Assembly (NCBI GenBank): GCA_965613025.1
Contig: CBFDUE010000025.1
Span: 1-29,339 of the forward strand
Origin: CAYTXJ01 sp965613025
GTDB taxonomy: Bacteria > Desulfobacterota > DSM-4660 > Desulfatiglandales > JALVMZ01
Direction of reading: 5' to 3'
Length of the DNA stretch: 29,339 nt
The translations under genes and the position numbers were made by a program. Position 1 is the first letter of the stretch. The number at the start of each line of letters is the position of its first letter. Below, piece after piece: positions 7,891 to 16,436 of this stretch. The notes beneath the pieces were generated by a model. That model was given only the letters and a program-made list of their open reading frames with translations. It was not told the DNA's origin and did no database searches.

Positions 7891-8316
7891 ATGAAGGAGC
7901 GCACACTTGGTATCATTAAACCCGATGCAGTATCCAGAGGGCTAATTGGAAAGGTAGTGGAGAGAATCGAAAACGCGGGCATCAGGATTGTGGCAATGAA
8001 GATGATATGGATGGACAGGGCCCAGGCAGAAGGGTTCTATTATGTGCACAGGGGCAAACCCTTTTTTGAAAGTCTAACAGAGTTTATGTCTTCAGGACCA
8101 TGTATTGTTATGGTCCTTGAGGGTGAAGGAGTAATAGAAAGATACCGGAAATTAATGGGTGCAACCGATCCCCAAAAGGCAGAGGAGGGAACCATAAGAA
8201 GGGAATTTGCCACTGATGTGGAAAAGAATGTGGTCCATGGCTCCGATTCTCCTGAAAGTGCCCGCTTTGAGATAGGCTATTTTTTTAGCGAAATAGAGAT
8301 ACTTGGAGGATTATAG
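7891..8316 (+). CDS. ndk: Nucleoside diphosphate kinase
   Basis: Transfers the gamma-phosphate of ATP to nucleoside diphosphates through a phospho-histidine intermediate, keeping NTP pools balanced in the cytoplasm. The 141-aa length is typical. The N terminus ERTLGIIKPDAVSRGLIG carries the NDPK signature. The active-site histidine is H116 in NVVHGSDS, and ATDPQKAEEGTIRREFA is the nucleotide-binding stretch. ATG 7891 is preceded by AAGGGGGG. The gene is transcribed alone on the plus strand between two minus-strand units and is followed by a GC-rich hairpin at 8339-8363. Confidence 0.97.
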   Translation: MKERTLGIIKPDAVSRGLIGKVVERIENAGIRIVAMKMIWMDRAQAEGFYYVHRGKPFFESLTEFMSSGPCIVMVLEGEGVIERYRKLMGATDPQKAEEGTIRREFATDVEKNVVHGSDSPESARFEIGYFFSEIEILGGL

Positions 8317-8337
8317 TAGATAAGCTATAATGGGCAT

Positions 8338-8363
8338 AAAGGGGCGGTTCCATTCCGCCCCTT
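8338..8363. terminator. Symmetric hairpin between ndk and the convergent small membrane protein gene
   Basis: AAGGGGCGG and CCGCCCCTT form a perfect 9-bp stem around the 7-nt loop TTCCATT. It lies 22 bp after the ndk stop and 6 bp before the stop of the minus-strand gene, where a two-way terminator would be expected. Neither side has a long T-run (TTATGAGTT on plus, TTTATG on minus), so strength is uncertain. Confidence 0.6.
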
Positions 8364-8368
8364 ATGAG

Positions 8369-8668
8369 TTATTCTTCTTTCTTTTCTTCCTCTTCTTCCT
8401 TCTTCTCTTCTGCCTTTTCCTTTAATTCCTTTAGCTCTTCCTTTAAATTCTCTACTTCTCTCTTTAGATCCTCCTTTTCGGTATCAAACTGCTCTGAGGC
8501 CCTTCTGTCTCTTATCTCTTCAAACCCCAGATAGGCTGCCAATGCTCCTCCCAGGATCAACATGGCAGGCACACCTGCCATCAATGCCTTTAAGAAATAT
8601 CCCCACCATATGATTATCCCAATTATACCGAGTATAAGTGCTGCCAGTCCTCCCAATAATGCTGCCAT
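8369..8668 (-). CDS. Small membrane protein with C-terminal charged coiled coil
   Basis: The 99-aa protein has two adjacent hydrophobic helices (about residues 4-22 and 28-49) rich in Gly, Ala, Ile and Leu. From about residue 60 a continuous Lys/Glu heptad-like helix runs to the end (ENLKEELKELKEKAEEKK then poly-E/K). That implies a membrane hairpin with a cytoplasmic coiled-coil tail. AAGGAGG sits 9 bp ahead of the ATG. It follows the SEC-C gene by about 80 bp of AT-rich sequence, so it may be a separate unit. I do not recognise a named family. The tail composition is low-complexity and could attract false matches in searches. Confidence 0.7.
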   Translation of the reverse strand: MAALLGGLAALILGIIGIIIWWGYFLKALMAGVPAMLILGGALAAYLGFEEIRDRRASEQFDTEKEDLKREVENLKEELKELKEKAEEKKEEEEEKKEE

Positions 8669-8750
8669 AGACCTCTACCTCCTTGGATTTTTTTAAAAGA
8701 CTATATACTTTTAATATATATTTTCAAAAAGTCAAATAAAATCCCATCTA

Positions 8751-9521
8751 TTAGGGAATTCTTTTTCCCATATATCCAGGAAGGGAGCGGATAAGAGAGT
8801 CTATCTCTTCACTGTGTTCACTTAAGAAAGTAAAGATCTTATCAGATTTTGCCTTTAATATTGCCCTATTAGCTGCGATGATATCCCGTGCAGGAATCAA
8901 TAGCCCATGGCTATATAAGTAATGAATGATGGTATCATCTGCATCCAGAGTGATTTCAAACCTCTTTTTTATATAGTCAAGCCAATAGCCAAACTCCTCA
9001 CAATGTTCTAAATGATCCACAGGAACATCCACCTCTAAGCTTATGGCCTGAAATGTACCCGGTGGTATCTTTGATCCTCCAAGATAGTCTAAGATATGGG
9101 CAATCTGATGTGCAAGTGTGGAATCATCAATATCAGGGGAGATGGCAATATATATGTTATGTGGATCACTTAGCTGTGTCTTTAACATATTTATTATAAC
9201 TCCACCTCCCCTCTTAAGTTCAGTCATCTTATGAGTTCCGCCAAAGAGCCTGAGCCTTGAGTATTCCCTCAGATCCACAAATCTGATACCCAGTTCCCTT
9301 CCTACAAGCCCCTTTAAATTAAGGGCATCTGCAAATTCCCGTGCCCTCCCATAGCTTACCTCTGGAAGATTTACTATGCTGTCGCTCATCTGTTTGGTAA
9401 TCTCTCCCATGCCCTGAGCCAATAATTCATCTTCTTTTCCCATATGACACTTCTTAAACTTCTTTCCGCTGCCACACGGACAAGGATCATTCCTTCCAAT
9501 ATTAAAGATTCCAGCTCCCAA
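8751..9521 (-). CDS. SEC-C metal-binding protein with an N-terminal SEC-C motif and HxxxH region
   Basis: The N terminus carries a complete SEC-C zinc motif (NDPCPCGSGKKFKKCH; C14, C16, C25, H26 from the chosen start). In SecA and most relatives this motif is C-terminal; here about 230 residues of unrecognised sequence follow it. That part includes THK-MTELKRGGG, a DDSTLAHQIAHILDYLGG helix with HxxxH (H138, H142), and alternating hydrophobic helices. The TTG at 9521 is preferred because GGGGGAG lies 6 nt upstream. A TTG two codons earlier touches the Shine-Dalgarno sequence. The gene follows the 89-aa protein by 17 bp, in line with qmoABC, so it is probably expressed with sulfate-reduction genes. 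The HxxxH recalls a zincin but lacks the glutamate; function is unknown. Confidence 0.75.
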   Translation of the reverse strand: MGAGIFNIGRNDPCPCGSGKKFKKCHMGKEDELLAQGMGEITKQMSDSIVNLPEVSYGRAREFADALNLKGLVGRELGIRFVDLREYSRLRLFGGTHKMTELKRGGGVIINMLKTQLSDPHNIYIAISPDIDDSTLAHQIAHILDYLGGSKIPPGTFQAISLEVDVPVDHLEHCEEFGYWLDYIKKRFEITLDADDTIIHYLYSHGLLIPARDIIAANRAILKAKSDKIFTFLSEHSEEIDSLIRSLPGYMGKRIP

Positions 9522-9538
9522 GATCAACTCCCCCTAAG

Positions 9539-9808
9539 TCAATCAATTATCATATCCTTATGTGCCTTATAAGACCAGCAGGGGAGAGGACCAGAAGTGC
9601 CAGTTGCAGGGTCAAGACGATGCCTATATGATGCCTTTACATTCTGAGTCTTCATCATCCAGTCCCACCCCCTGACAAAATATGGACATTCATCGTTAAA
9701 GCACACCCACTGCCAGGAGGAGCTCCATGTGGAAAATGCCGGAGTCTTCCATCTTTTCATCTCCACTCCACAGTGGGGGCACTTAGGTCTATCACCTACC
9801 TCTTCCAC
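9539..9808 (-). CDS. Small zinc-ribbon-like protein at the end of the qmo operon
   Basis: The 89-aa protein has two CxxC-type sites, PKCPHCGVEMKR near the N terminus and VCFNDECPYFVRGWDWM in the middle, suggesting one zinc ribbon. A conserved-looking tail follows, including KASYRHRLDPATG and GPLPCW. I recall similar small proteins (ogr/Delta-like zinc fingers) as common in sulfate reducers. D. vulgaris also has a promoter-distal hypothetical gene after qmoC, but I cannot verify that it is the same family. The start is GTG, with the Shine-Dalgarno GGAGG lying inside the qmoC 3' end; the qmoC stop is only 3 bp upstream, so translation is coupled. A role in Qmo assembly or regulation is a guess from position. 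Confidence 0.75.
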   Translation of the reverse strand: MEEVGDRPKCPHCGVEMKRWKTPAFSTWSSSWQWVCFNDECPYFVRGWDWMMKTQNVKASYRHRLDPATGTSGPLPCWSYKAHKDMIID

Positions 9809-9811
9809 TCT

Positions 9812-10975
9812 TTAACTCACCTCCTGCTCCTTTAAGGATTCATAATACTTCTCTTTTACCTTAGTAAGATATAATACTACCGGTCTGTATGCAAGGTGGG
9901 CCCACTTTGCAAAGGGAACCTCCAAGACCAGCATGGGAATACCCACCATAAGATGTATCACATAGAGCACATAGGTTGCCAATGGCCAGTCCAGAAGTCT
10001 ACAAAAATGGATAAATATTCCTGTAAGGGTAGTAAGCTGGAGCAGGATAAGAAACATCCAGTCTGTAGGATGAGAATTCTTGTAAGGAGGCTTGCTCTTC
10101 CTGAGCCTTCCTATAATAGCATAGGTGGTGCCATATAAGATCGCAAATGTGGCATAATATCCCAGTATCCTCATGGGATGAAAGAATGGATATATCACAT
10201 CCCTCTGAAAGGCTATGGGCTCCCATGCAAGCCCTATGACCTTTATACCGCCTGCAAGGAATACGGCAACCAATAGAAATGCGGTGCTATATCCTGTCAT
10301 AATAAGCAGATGCACTATCCACTGCATCCTGTCAGTGCACTCTCCAAATCTTCTCTGGGTGATAAAGTGAATTATCAACTCCTTTGCCTGACTCAGATAT
10401 ATCTCAAGGGGGATCTTCCTTAAGAGATCACCCATAATGAATTTAACACACCTCCAGGTATTACTTAGGAGCAGAAATGTGAGGATACCTGCCATGATCA
10501 GATCACCGATCTCAATTGCCTCCTTCGGCCAGACAGAGTTGAGAGCAGCATGTTCCATATTGGGATTGGGAAGATGAAAGATCCAGAGTGCCAGACCGAT
10601 AAGTATTCCCACAATAGCAACGGCAATGATTTCAAAGCTTTCAGACGTATAAAATCTCCTTGAAAATCCGGTCCAGTCATACTGAGATGTAAGATACCTC
10701 CTCAACACCATCATGGTCTCCCCAGGATCTGCCCCCCTGGGACACTTATCAGAGCAATCACCACAATAGTAGCATAGCCATGGTTCAGGACTCTTAAGCA
10801 GCTTTTCCTTTAACCCCATCTGCACATATTTGACGATCTTTCTGGGAAAGGGGGTCTGTTCAGTAGAGAGAGGACAGATTGCTGTGCAGTTTCCGCACTG
10901 AAAACACTTAGGAGCATCCTTTAGACCGAATTTCTTTAATTCATTCATGAGGCCTGGATCTACTTTGACTCCCAT
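9812..10975 (-). CDS. qmoC: Quinone-interacting membrane-bound oxidoreductase, membrane subunit C
   Basis: This subunit carries electrons between the quinone pool and QmoAB, which connects to APS reductase. Domain 1 (about 1-90) has two [4Fe-4S] motifs, C24-x2-C27-x2-C30-x3-C34 (CFQCGNCTAICP) and C68-x2-C71-x2-C74-x3-C78 (CYYCGDCSDKCP), in the HdrC-like arrangement. Domain 2 (about 110-375) has six hydrophobic segments of the NarI/HdrE cytochrome b type. Histidines such as HFITQRRFGECTDRMQWIVH and HFCRLLDWPLATYVLYVIH are candidate heme b ligands. The 387-aa length fits QmoC. Gene order qmoA-qmoB-qmoC, with short gaps, confirms the call. Confidence 0.93.
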   Translation of the reverse strand: MGVKVDPGLMNELKKFGLKDAPKCFQCGNCTAICPLSTEQTPFPRKIVKYVQMGLKEKLLKSPEPWLCYYCGDCSDKCPRGADPGETMMVLRRYLTSQYDWTGFSRRFYTSESFEIIAVAIVGILIGLALWIFHLPNPNMEHAALNSVWPKEAIEIGDLIMAGILTFLLLSNTWRCVKFIMGDLLRKIPLEIYLSQAKELIIHFITQRRFGECTDRMQWIVHLLIMTGYSTAFLLVAVFLAGGIKVIGLAWEPIAFQRDVIYPFFHPMRILGYYATFAILYGTTYAIIGRLRKSKPPYKNSHPTDWMFLILLQLTTLTGIFIHFCRLLDWPLATYVLYVIHLMVGIPMLVLEVPFAKWAHLAYRPVVLYLTKVKEKYYESLKEQEVS

Positions 10976-11001
10976 ATCTTCTACCTCCTGAAACCTTTAT
11001 A

Positions 11002-13218
11002 TTACCATCCCTTAAATGGATTGGGCCCAACCTCTTCAATAGTCTCAACAAAGCTATCAATTATCTCCGGTATCCTGTGGTAATCAATTATGGAAACCGT
11101 TTCAAATCTGACCCTTTCGGATTCCAGTGCCAGTCTCTGGAGTGTTTCAGATACCTTGCTAAGACGAATACTTGCCAATTCGCTGCCCTTAATAAAGTGG
11201 CACTGATAGTCATCTCCGTGCTGACACCCAAGTAATAATACTCCATCTATACCACGAGAAAGGGCATCTGCAATCCAGATGAGGTTCATGGAGCCAAGAC
11301 ATCTCAGAGGTATAACTCTTATCCAGGGCTTATACTTGAGCCTGAACTGTCCTGCCATATCCAGTGCAGGATATGCATCATTTTCACATGCCAATACTAT
11401 GATTCTGGGCTTTTCCTCATCCTCTTCTGGCACCTCTATTGCCTTAATCATATCACCTATCATGATAACAGAGTAGTTCTTAAAGGATATGATCCTCTCA
11501 GGACATGCCCCCATACATGTTCCACATCTCCTGCACCTGGTTGTTATGGGAATGGGATTGGCCTTTTCATCCTCATTTATTGCACCAAATGGACACTCCA
11601 CAGTGCATCTCTTACACTGGGTGCAGCGTTGCATAAAGAACTCCGGAAAACTCATATCTCCTGATCTTGGATGCACCGCTGCTCCCTTAGAGGTCATCTC
11701 AATACACTGAATTGCCTTCATAACTGCACCTGCTGCATCTTCCTTTGCCGATTCCAACCCCATGGGTCTCCTGAGACATCCTGCGGCATAGATTCCTGTT
11801 CGGCGGGTCTCATAGGGGAAACAGATAAAGTGGGAGTCCGGAAACTCATATCTCAATGCAGGCATCTCTGGCCCCTGCCTATATACCAGATTCAATATAT
11901 TACTTCTGCGGATCACATCCGTAGGCACCTCAATCTCCTCTCCTTCTTCCCCTTCCTTTCCTTCCTGTGCCACATCTGGGCCAAAGGCGCTCACTGGCAC
12001 CACTCCAGTTGCAAGCACCACCAGATCCATATCCTCTAAGCTTACCTCTTCCCCAAGCATCTCATCCTGAGCTATTACAGTAATCTTTCCCCCTTCTACC
12101 TTTACCTCTGTCTCCTGAGATCTTATAAATATCACTCCTGCCTCTTGTGCCTTTCTATAGAGATCCTCCTCCTGACCCGGTGTTCTCATCTCTCTGAAGA
12201 TAATGTATACACTGGAATCGGGGTCCTGCTCCTTTATCTGAAGCGCCTGCTTAAGCGCAGTTACACAGCAGAAAGTGGAACAATAGGGGAGATGTTCCGG
12301 ATCCCTTTGCCCCACACACTGTATAAATGCCACACTCTTTACCACCTTTCCGTCACTGGGTCTCTTAATCTGGGGTTCATATGCAAGCTCTTCAAACTGG
12401 ACATTGGTTATTATATCAGGAGAGGTGCCATATCCAAACTTGGCATCCAACTTTTCTGGATCATAAGGGACCCAGCCTGCTGCTGCCACAATTGCACCTA
12501 CCTTGTGCTCTGCCAGATCTCCATTCTGCTTAATCTTTACCTTAAATATACCAGGCCCCCCTTCAGTACTCTCAATGGTAGCACCCGTATATACGGTGAT
12601 ATTTTCATTCTGTTTTACTGCCTCTATGAGCTCATCTATATCATTGTCTTTAATATCTTTATATGGCATAGTGGCAATCTTCTTTACCTTTCTCTGGAAG
12701 CCACCGAGTTCTTTTTCCTTCTCCACCAGGATCATCTTATAACCTGTCTTTGCTCCTTCAATTGCAGCAGATAGCCCTGCAATTCCTCCTCCCACTACCA
12801 ATATATCCTTTGAGATCTCCTCTTCCGGGCTAAAGGGCTCCGGAAGCTCCATATTGTTTACCTTTGCCACACTCATCCTGAGGTAGTCCTCTGCCATCAT
12901 CTGGGTATCCTCGTTATTGGGCTCCTGTGACCAGACCACCTGCTCCCTCAGATTCACCCTATCTACAATGCAGTTTTCAAAATCAAAAAGGTCTGCCAAG
13001 ACCCTGGGAGAACAGGCACCAATAATAATGGTATTTACCCCTTCATCCTGTATATCCTTCTTTATAAGCTCCACTCCCTCTTGAGAGCAGAGAGCTGAAT
13101 GTCGTCTACAGATAGGAATGCTATTTTCTTCAGTAATTACCTTTTCCAGTTCCTCCAGATTAAGGGATTCCCCTATTCCACATCCTTCACATATATAAGC
13201 AGCTATTTTCTTTTCCAT
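11002..13218 (-). CDS. qmoB: Quinone-interacting membrane-bound oxidoreductase, flavoprotein subunit B
   Basis: HdrA-like soluble flavoprotein of the Qmo complex. The N-terminal 120 residues (YICEGCGIG, then ALCSQEG) form the HdrA-type cysteine region. FAD binding is at VVGGGIAGLSAAIEGAKTGY (about 141-160), with the FSTFCC-like YCSTFCCVTALKQAL and ATGVVP later. Two [4Fe-4S] motifs begin at C532 (CTQCKRCTVECP) and C562 (CRRCGTCMGACP). The C-terminal part (about 605-720) is an FlpD/MvhD-like domain with C611, C640, C665 and C673, as described for QmoB but not QmoA. The 738-aa length fits. The gene starts 5 bp after the qmoA stop. QmoB is thought to help pass electrons to APS reductase, possibly by confurcation; that mechanism is not readable from sequence. 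Confidence 0.95.
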   Translation of the reverse strand: MEKKIAAYICEGCGIGESLNLEELEKVITEENSIPICRRHSALCSQEGVELIKKDIQDEGVNTIIIGACSPRVLADLFDFENCIVDRVNLREQVVWSQEPNNEDTQMMAEDYLRMSVAKVNNMELPEPFSPEEEISKDILVVGGGIAGLSAAIEGAKTGYKMILVEKEKELGGFQRKVKKIATMPYKDIKDNDIDELIEAVKQNENITVYTGATIESTEGGPGIFKVKIKQNGDLAEHKVGAIVAAAGWVPYDPEKLDAKFGYGTSPDIITNVQFEELAYEPQIKRPSDGKVVKSVAFIQCVGQRDPEHLPYCSTFCCVTALKQALQIKEQDPDSSVYIIFREMRTPGQEEDLYRKAQEAGVIFIRSQETEVKVEGGKITVIAQDEMLGEEVSLEDMDLVVLATGVVPVSAFGPDVAQEGKEGEEGEEIEVPTDVIRRSNILNLVYRQGPEMPALRYEFPDSHFICFPYETRRTGIYAAGCLRRPMGLESAKEDAAGAVMKAIQCIEMTSKGAAVHPRSGDMSFPEFFMQRCTQCKRCTVECPFGAINEDEKANPIPITTRCRRCGTCMGACPERIISFKNYSVIMIGDMIKAIEVPEEDEEKPRIIVLACENDAYPALDMAGQFRLKYKPWIRVIPLRCLGSMNLIWIADALSRGIDGVLLLGCQHGDDYQCHFIKGSELASIRLSKVSETLQRLALESERVRFETVSIIDYHRIPEIIDSFVETIEEVGPNPFKGW

Positions 13219-13223
13219 GGGAA

Positions 13224-14483
13224 TTACCTCCTACAAATGGATTGAATTGCCTTAAGGGCTGCTGCAGTGCCATCCTGAACAGCCTCCTGCACCCCTGTAG
13301 GTCTCCTGGTGCATCCTGCCGCATAGATCCCAGGAGCAGGACTCTGGGATGCCACAAACCCATATTCATCATACGGGATATCAATCGGTGCAGGTTCTAC
13401 TGAGGTATTGGGTTGCATACCGGTAGCAAGCACCACAAGATCCACAGTTATCTCATTCAATGACTCTGTGGTAGTCTCCTCCACCCTTAATATCATCTTT
13501 CCATTGTCTCCCTTGCTTATCTGAGCCACCTTTCCCTTAAAAAATCTGACCTTTTCATCGTCCTTAAGGGCATTGTAGAAATCCTCCATCCTGTCAGTGG
13601 CCCTTATATCTATGAAAAAGATATATATATCTGCATCAGGTATCTGTTCTCGCACATATCGTGCGTGTTTCATTGATGCCAGACAGCAGACACCAGAGCA
13701 GAAAGGAAGATGATTCTGATCCCTGGATCCGGCACACTGAACAAATGCCACACTCTGAGGAACCTTTCCATCTGAAGGTCTGACAATCTTTCCCTGAGTT
13801 GGCCCTGTCCAGGAGGCAAGCCTTTCCATCATCACATTGGTAATCACATCTGGATATTGACTAAAGCCATAGGTCTCAAGTCTGTTGGCATCATAGGGCC
13901 TCCAACCTGTAGCCCATATAATGGATCCCACCTTTAGCTCCACACTCTTTTCTTCCATCTCTAAGTCAATGGCATCATATGGGCATGCATCCTTTACCTT
14001 CTGTGCCTCTGGGCTCTTTGCTAATGTTTCATCCATCACATAACGCATGGGATATGCCATGGGGTGGGGAAGATAGATGGCCTTGATCTTATTCATTCCA
14101 TAATTAAATGGATTATCTATCTCTATTGAACATGCCTCTTCACACTTCCCACATGCAGTGCACTTCTCATTTACATACCTGGGCCTTATCTTCAAAGTCA
14201 CATCAAAATTGCCCTCCTCACCGCTGACCTTTTCCACCTCTGCCATGGTAAATATTCTTATCTTAGGATTCTGTTTAATCCTCCTAAAGTTGATCTCCAG
14301 CCCACAGTATGGTGGACACAGCTTGGGAAAATAGTTATGGAGTTGTGCCACCCTTCCACCTATATAGGGATTCCTCTCCACTATATAGGTATCATAACCT
14401 GCCTCTGCCGCCTCAATGGCAGCAGTCATTCCACTTATTCCTCCACCTACCACAAGGATGGTCTGAGATTCTGCATTTGCCAT
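13224..14483 (-). CDS. qmoA: Quinone-interacting membrane-bound oxidoreductase, flavoprotein subunit A
   Basis: HdrA-like FAD protein, the smaller flavin subunit of Qmo. FAD-binding GGGISGMTAAIEAAEAGY is at residues 13-30. The conserved LCPPYC is at C56/C60, and a single [4Fe-4S] site lies at C108-x2-C111-x2-C114-x3-C118 (CTACGKCEEAC). The second nucleotide motif is in ATGMQP, followed by a closing GIYAAGCTRRPTGVQEAVQDG typical of HdrA proteins. At 419 aa it lacks the C-terminal MvhD domain found in QmoB, as expected for QmoA. GAGGAGG precedes the ATG. A gap of about 114 bp to the upstream ETF-QO gene holds no clear terminator, so qmoABC could be read from either an ETF-QO promoter or its own. 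Confidence 0.95.
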   Translation of the reverse strand: MANAESQTILVVGGGISGMTAAIEAAEAGYDTYIVERNPYIGGRVAQLHNYFPKLCPPYCGLEINFRRIKQNPKIRIFTMAEVEKVSGEEGNFDVTLKIRPRYVNEKCTACGKCEEACSIEIDNPFNYGMNKIKAIYLPHPMAYPMRYVMDETLAKSPEAQKVKDACPYDAIDLEMEEKSVELKVGSIIWATGWRPYDANRLETYGFSQYPDVITNVMMERLASWTGPTQGKIVRPSDGKVPQSVAFVQCAGSRDQNHLPFCSGVCCLASMKHARYVREQIPDADIYIFFIDIRATDRMEDFYNALKDDEKVRFFKGKVAQISKGDNGKMILRVEETTTESLNEITVDLVVLATGMQPNTSVEPAPIDIPYDEYGFVASQSPAPGIYAAGCTRRPTGVQEAVQDGTAAALKAIQSICRR

Positions 14484-14597
14484 CGTAATCCTCCTCTAAG
14501 TTGTTGGAATTCTTCTCTATATTCCATAGAATCAAAAAATAATCATCACCTATTTAAAATTAAAATCTCAAAGAAGATCAAGAAAAAACGATTCTAT

Positions 14598-16277
14598 TTA
14601 TACCTTATTATATTTTGGCCCCCCACCACCCTCTGGCGGAACCCATGTGATGTTCCCATAAGGATCCTTTATATCGCATGTCTTACAGTGAAGGCAGTTA
14701 GAGAAGTTTAGCTTCAGATTTAGCCTGCCGCTGTCTTCATCTTCTTCCATCTCATATACATTAGCAGGACAGAATCTCTGACATGGGTTTCCGTATTCCT
14801 CTCTGCATCTTCCATAGCAGATATCCAGATCCTGGATCTTTAAATGGGGGGGTTGTTGCTCTTCATGAATGGTTCCAGAATAGTATACATCTGTTTCCTT
14901 ATCAAAGGTAAGCTTTCCATCAAATTTAACATCTTCCCTCTTCTCTGCTGAGCTAATCTCTTTTAGATGAATATGATCCTCTTCAGAGGAAAGCTTAGAT
15001 TTCAGAATCCTTCCTCCAAATACATACTGCACAATAGTCTTTATAGCTCCCCAATACAGCCCTTTTTTAAATGCCTGATGAAAGTTCCTGGATCTATAGA
15101 GCTCCTTTCCCACATTGCTATCATAAAGAGCCCTTTCATAGTTTGAAAGGGTTTCCTTACTAAAGTCCTCCCTAAGAAGAGCATCCAAGATGGTCTCTGC
15201 AGCCAGCATACCGGATTTCATTGCCACATGCACACCTTTTATCTTCTGGCTTATAAAGAGATTTGCCCCATCTCCAACTATCACGGCCCCATCTATAGCT
15301 AAGGTAGGTATGGAAAAATATCCTCCCACTGGCGCACTCTTTGCCCCATACTGAACTATCTTCCCTCCCTCAAGGAGCTTGGATATATAGGGATGGGTCT
15401 TAAACCTCTGAAATTCCATATGAGGATCTAAGTAGGGATCATCATAGTCAAGCCCGGTGAGCAATCCAAGTGAGATACAGTTCTCCTTCATACCATAAAT
15501 AAATCCTCCGCCATAGGGTCTATTCCCATAGGGGAATCCCATTGTATGGATCACTTCACCTGGCTCCAACCTCTCTTCAGGAAGCTCCCATACCTCCTTT
15601 ACCCCTACCACAAAATTGGGAGGATTCTTACCTTCATTAAGATTAAACTCTTTTATCAATCGTTTTGTTAAACTTCCTCTGGAGCCCTCACCAAATACAG
15701 TTACCTTCGCCCTGAGGTCAATTCCAGGCTCATAATTGGATTTTTTGCTCCCATCCGGAGCAATTCCCTTATCTCCGGTGCGAACTCCCACCACCTTTCC
15801 ATCCTCTATAAGAAGCTCTGTAGCAGCAAATCCTGGGAAGATATCCACCCCCTCTGCCTCTACCTGCTCTCCAAGCCAGGTGGTAAATCTGGAAAGGGAT
15901 ATTACAAAGTTTCCATGATTATTTAAAAAGGGCGGGATGAATGGGACATCTATCTTACTCTTTGAAGTAAGATAACACACGGTCTCCTTCTTAACCTCTC
16001 CCTCGATAGGGGCGTCCTTTTGTTCAAAGTCTGGTATCAATTCCCTTAGAGAACAGGGATCAATAACAGCACCAGATATAGAGTGTGCTCCCACATATTG
16101 ACCCTTTTCAATAATACCTATCATCAGTTCATCCAATCTCTTACCAGATCCCTCCTTATCCACCCTCTCATTGTGTTCTTTTACCAGTCTTGCCAAGTGG
16201 TATGCCCCACTGAGACAGGCAACCCCCGCTCCTACAAAAAGGACATCCAGCTCCATTACTTCCCTTTCCTCTTCCAC
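14598..16277 (-). CDS. Electron transfer flavoprotein:quinone oxidoreductase
   Basis: Membrane-surface flavo-iron-sulfur protein that moves electrons from reduced ETF (fed by acyl-CoA and related dehydrogenases) into the quinone pool. The 559-aa length fits ETF-QO. FAD binding is at LDVLFVGAGVACLSGAYHLA; the usual GxGPAGL reads GAGVACL here. The central GDGANLF...KIKGVHVAMKSGMLAAE and the C-terminal [4Fe-4S] site with C503, C528, C531 and C534 (NCLHCKTCDIKDP) are diagnostic, as is the ending WVPPEGGGGPKYN. The GTG start is 9 nt from GGAGG; ATG at 16256 is an alternative. It sits between the apr terminator and qmoA in the same direction, which is unusual and ties ETF-linked oxidation to the sulfate-reduction quinone pool. 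No etfAB is in the window. The familiar symbol etfD/fixC is not applied because usage varies. Confidence 0.93.
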   Translation of the reverse strand: MEEEREVMELDVLFVGAGVACLSGAYHLARLVKEHNERVDKEGSGKRLDELMIGIIEKGQYVGAHSISGAVIDPCSLRELIPDFEQKDAPIEGEVKKETVCYLTSKSKIDVPFIPPFLNNHGNFVISLSRFTTWLGEQVEAEGVDIFPGFAATELLIEDGKVVGVRTGDKGIAPDGSKKSNYEPGIDLRAKVTVFGEGSRGSLTKRLIKEFNLNEGKNPPNFVVGVKEVWELPEERLEPGEVIHTMGFPYGNRPYGGGFIYGMKENCISLGLLTGLDYDDPYLDPHMEFQRFKTHPYISKLLEGGKIVQYGAKSAPVGGYFSIPTLAIDGAVIVGDGANLFISQKIKGVHVAMKSGMLAAETILDALLREDFSKETLSNYERALYDSNVGKELYRSRNFHQAFKKGLYWGAIKTIVQYVFGGRILKSKLSSEEDHIHLKEISSAEKREDVKFDGKLTFDKETDVYYSGTIHEEQQPPHLKIQDLDICYGRCREEYGNPCQRFCPANVYEMEEDEDSGRLNLKLNFSNCLHCKTCDIKDPYGNITWVPPEGGGGPKYNKV

Positions 16278-16311
16278 TTCTCTTGACCTCCTTTTAAGAT
16301 TTTAAAAAGGT

Positions 16312-16331
16312 CAATCTATTAACATAGATTG
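16312..16331. promoter_or_regulatory. Perfect inverted repeat, candidate operator upstream of ETF-QO
   Basis: CAATCTAT (16312-16319) and ATAGATTG (16324-16331) are perfect 8-bp arms around TAAC. The repeat lies 35-54 bp upstream of the ETF-QO start codon and downstream of the apr terminator. On the minus strand a TTGAAC (-35-like) lies just upstream of it, so a bound regulator could cover the promoter. The size suits a dimeric helix-turn-helix repressor. The identity of the regulator is unknown. Confidence 0.4.
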
Positions 16332-16370
16332 TATAAAGAGTTCAAGCCTTTTAGTGAAATTCCTCACAAA

Positions 16371-16412
16371 TTATTATTAAAAGGCCCTGACTACCCGCAG
16401 GTAGCCAGGGCC
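16371..16412 (-). terminator. Intrinsic terminator of the aprBA operon
   Basis: Read on the minus strand, GGCCCTGGCTACC and GGTAGTCAGGGCC form a 13-bp stem with one G-U pair around TGCG. The stem is followed by TTTTAATAATAATTT. It starts about 25 bp after the aprA stop, so apr and ETF-QO/qmo transcripts are at least partly separate. Confidence 0.9.
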
Positions 16413-16436
16413 ATAGTTTAAAGATCAGGACCTATG

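Noticed and set aside
9094..9111. Zinc metalloprotease active site in the SEC-C protein
   Set aside because: The helix reads HQIAH, so the catalytic glutamate of HExxH is missing and no third ligand motif is evident.
12145..12774. A 209-codon open frame on the plus strand
   Set aside because: It lies wholly antisense to qmoB, whose domains and motifs are unmistakable. The composition (many Leu, Cys, Tyr) is that of a reverse-strand shadow and no ribosome site precedes it.
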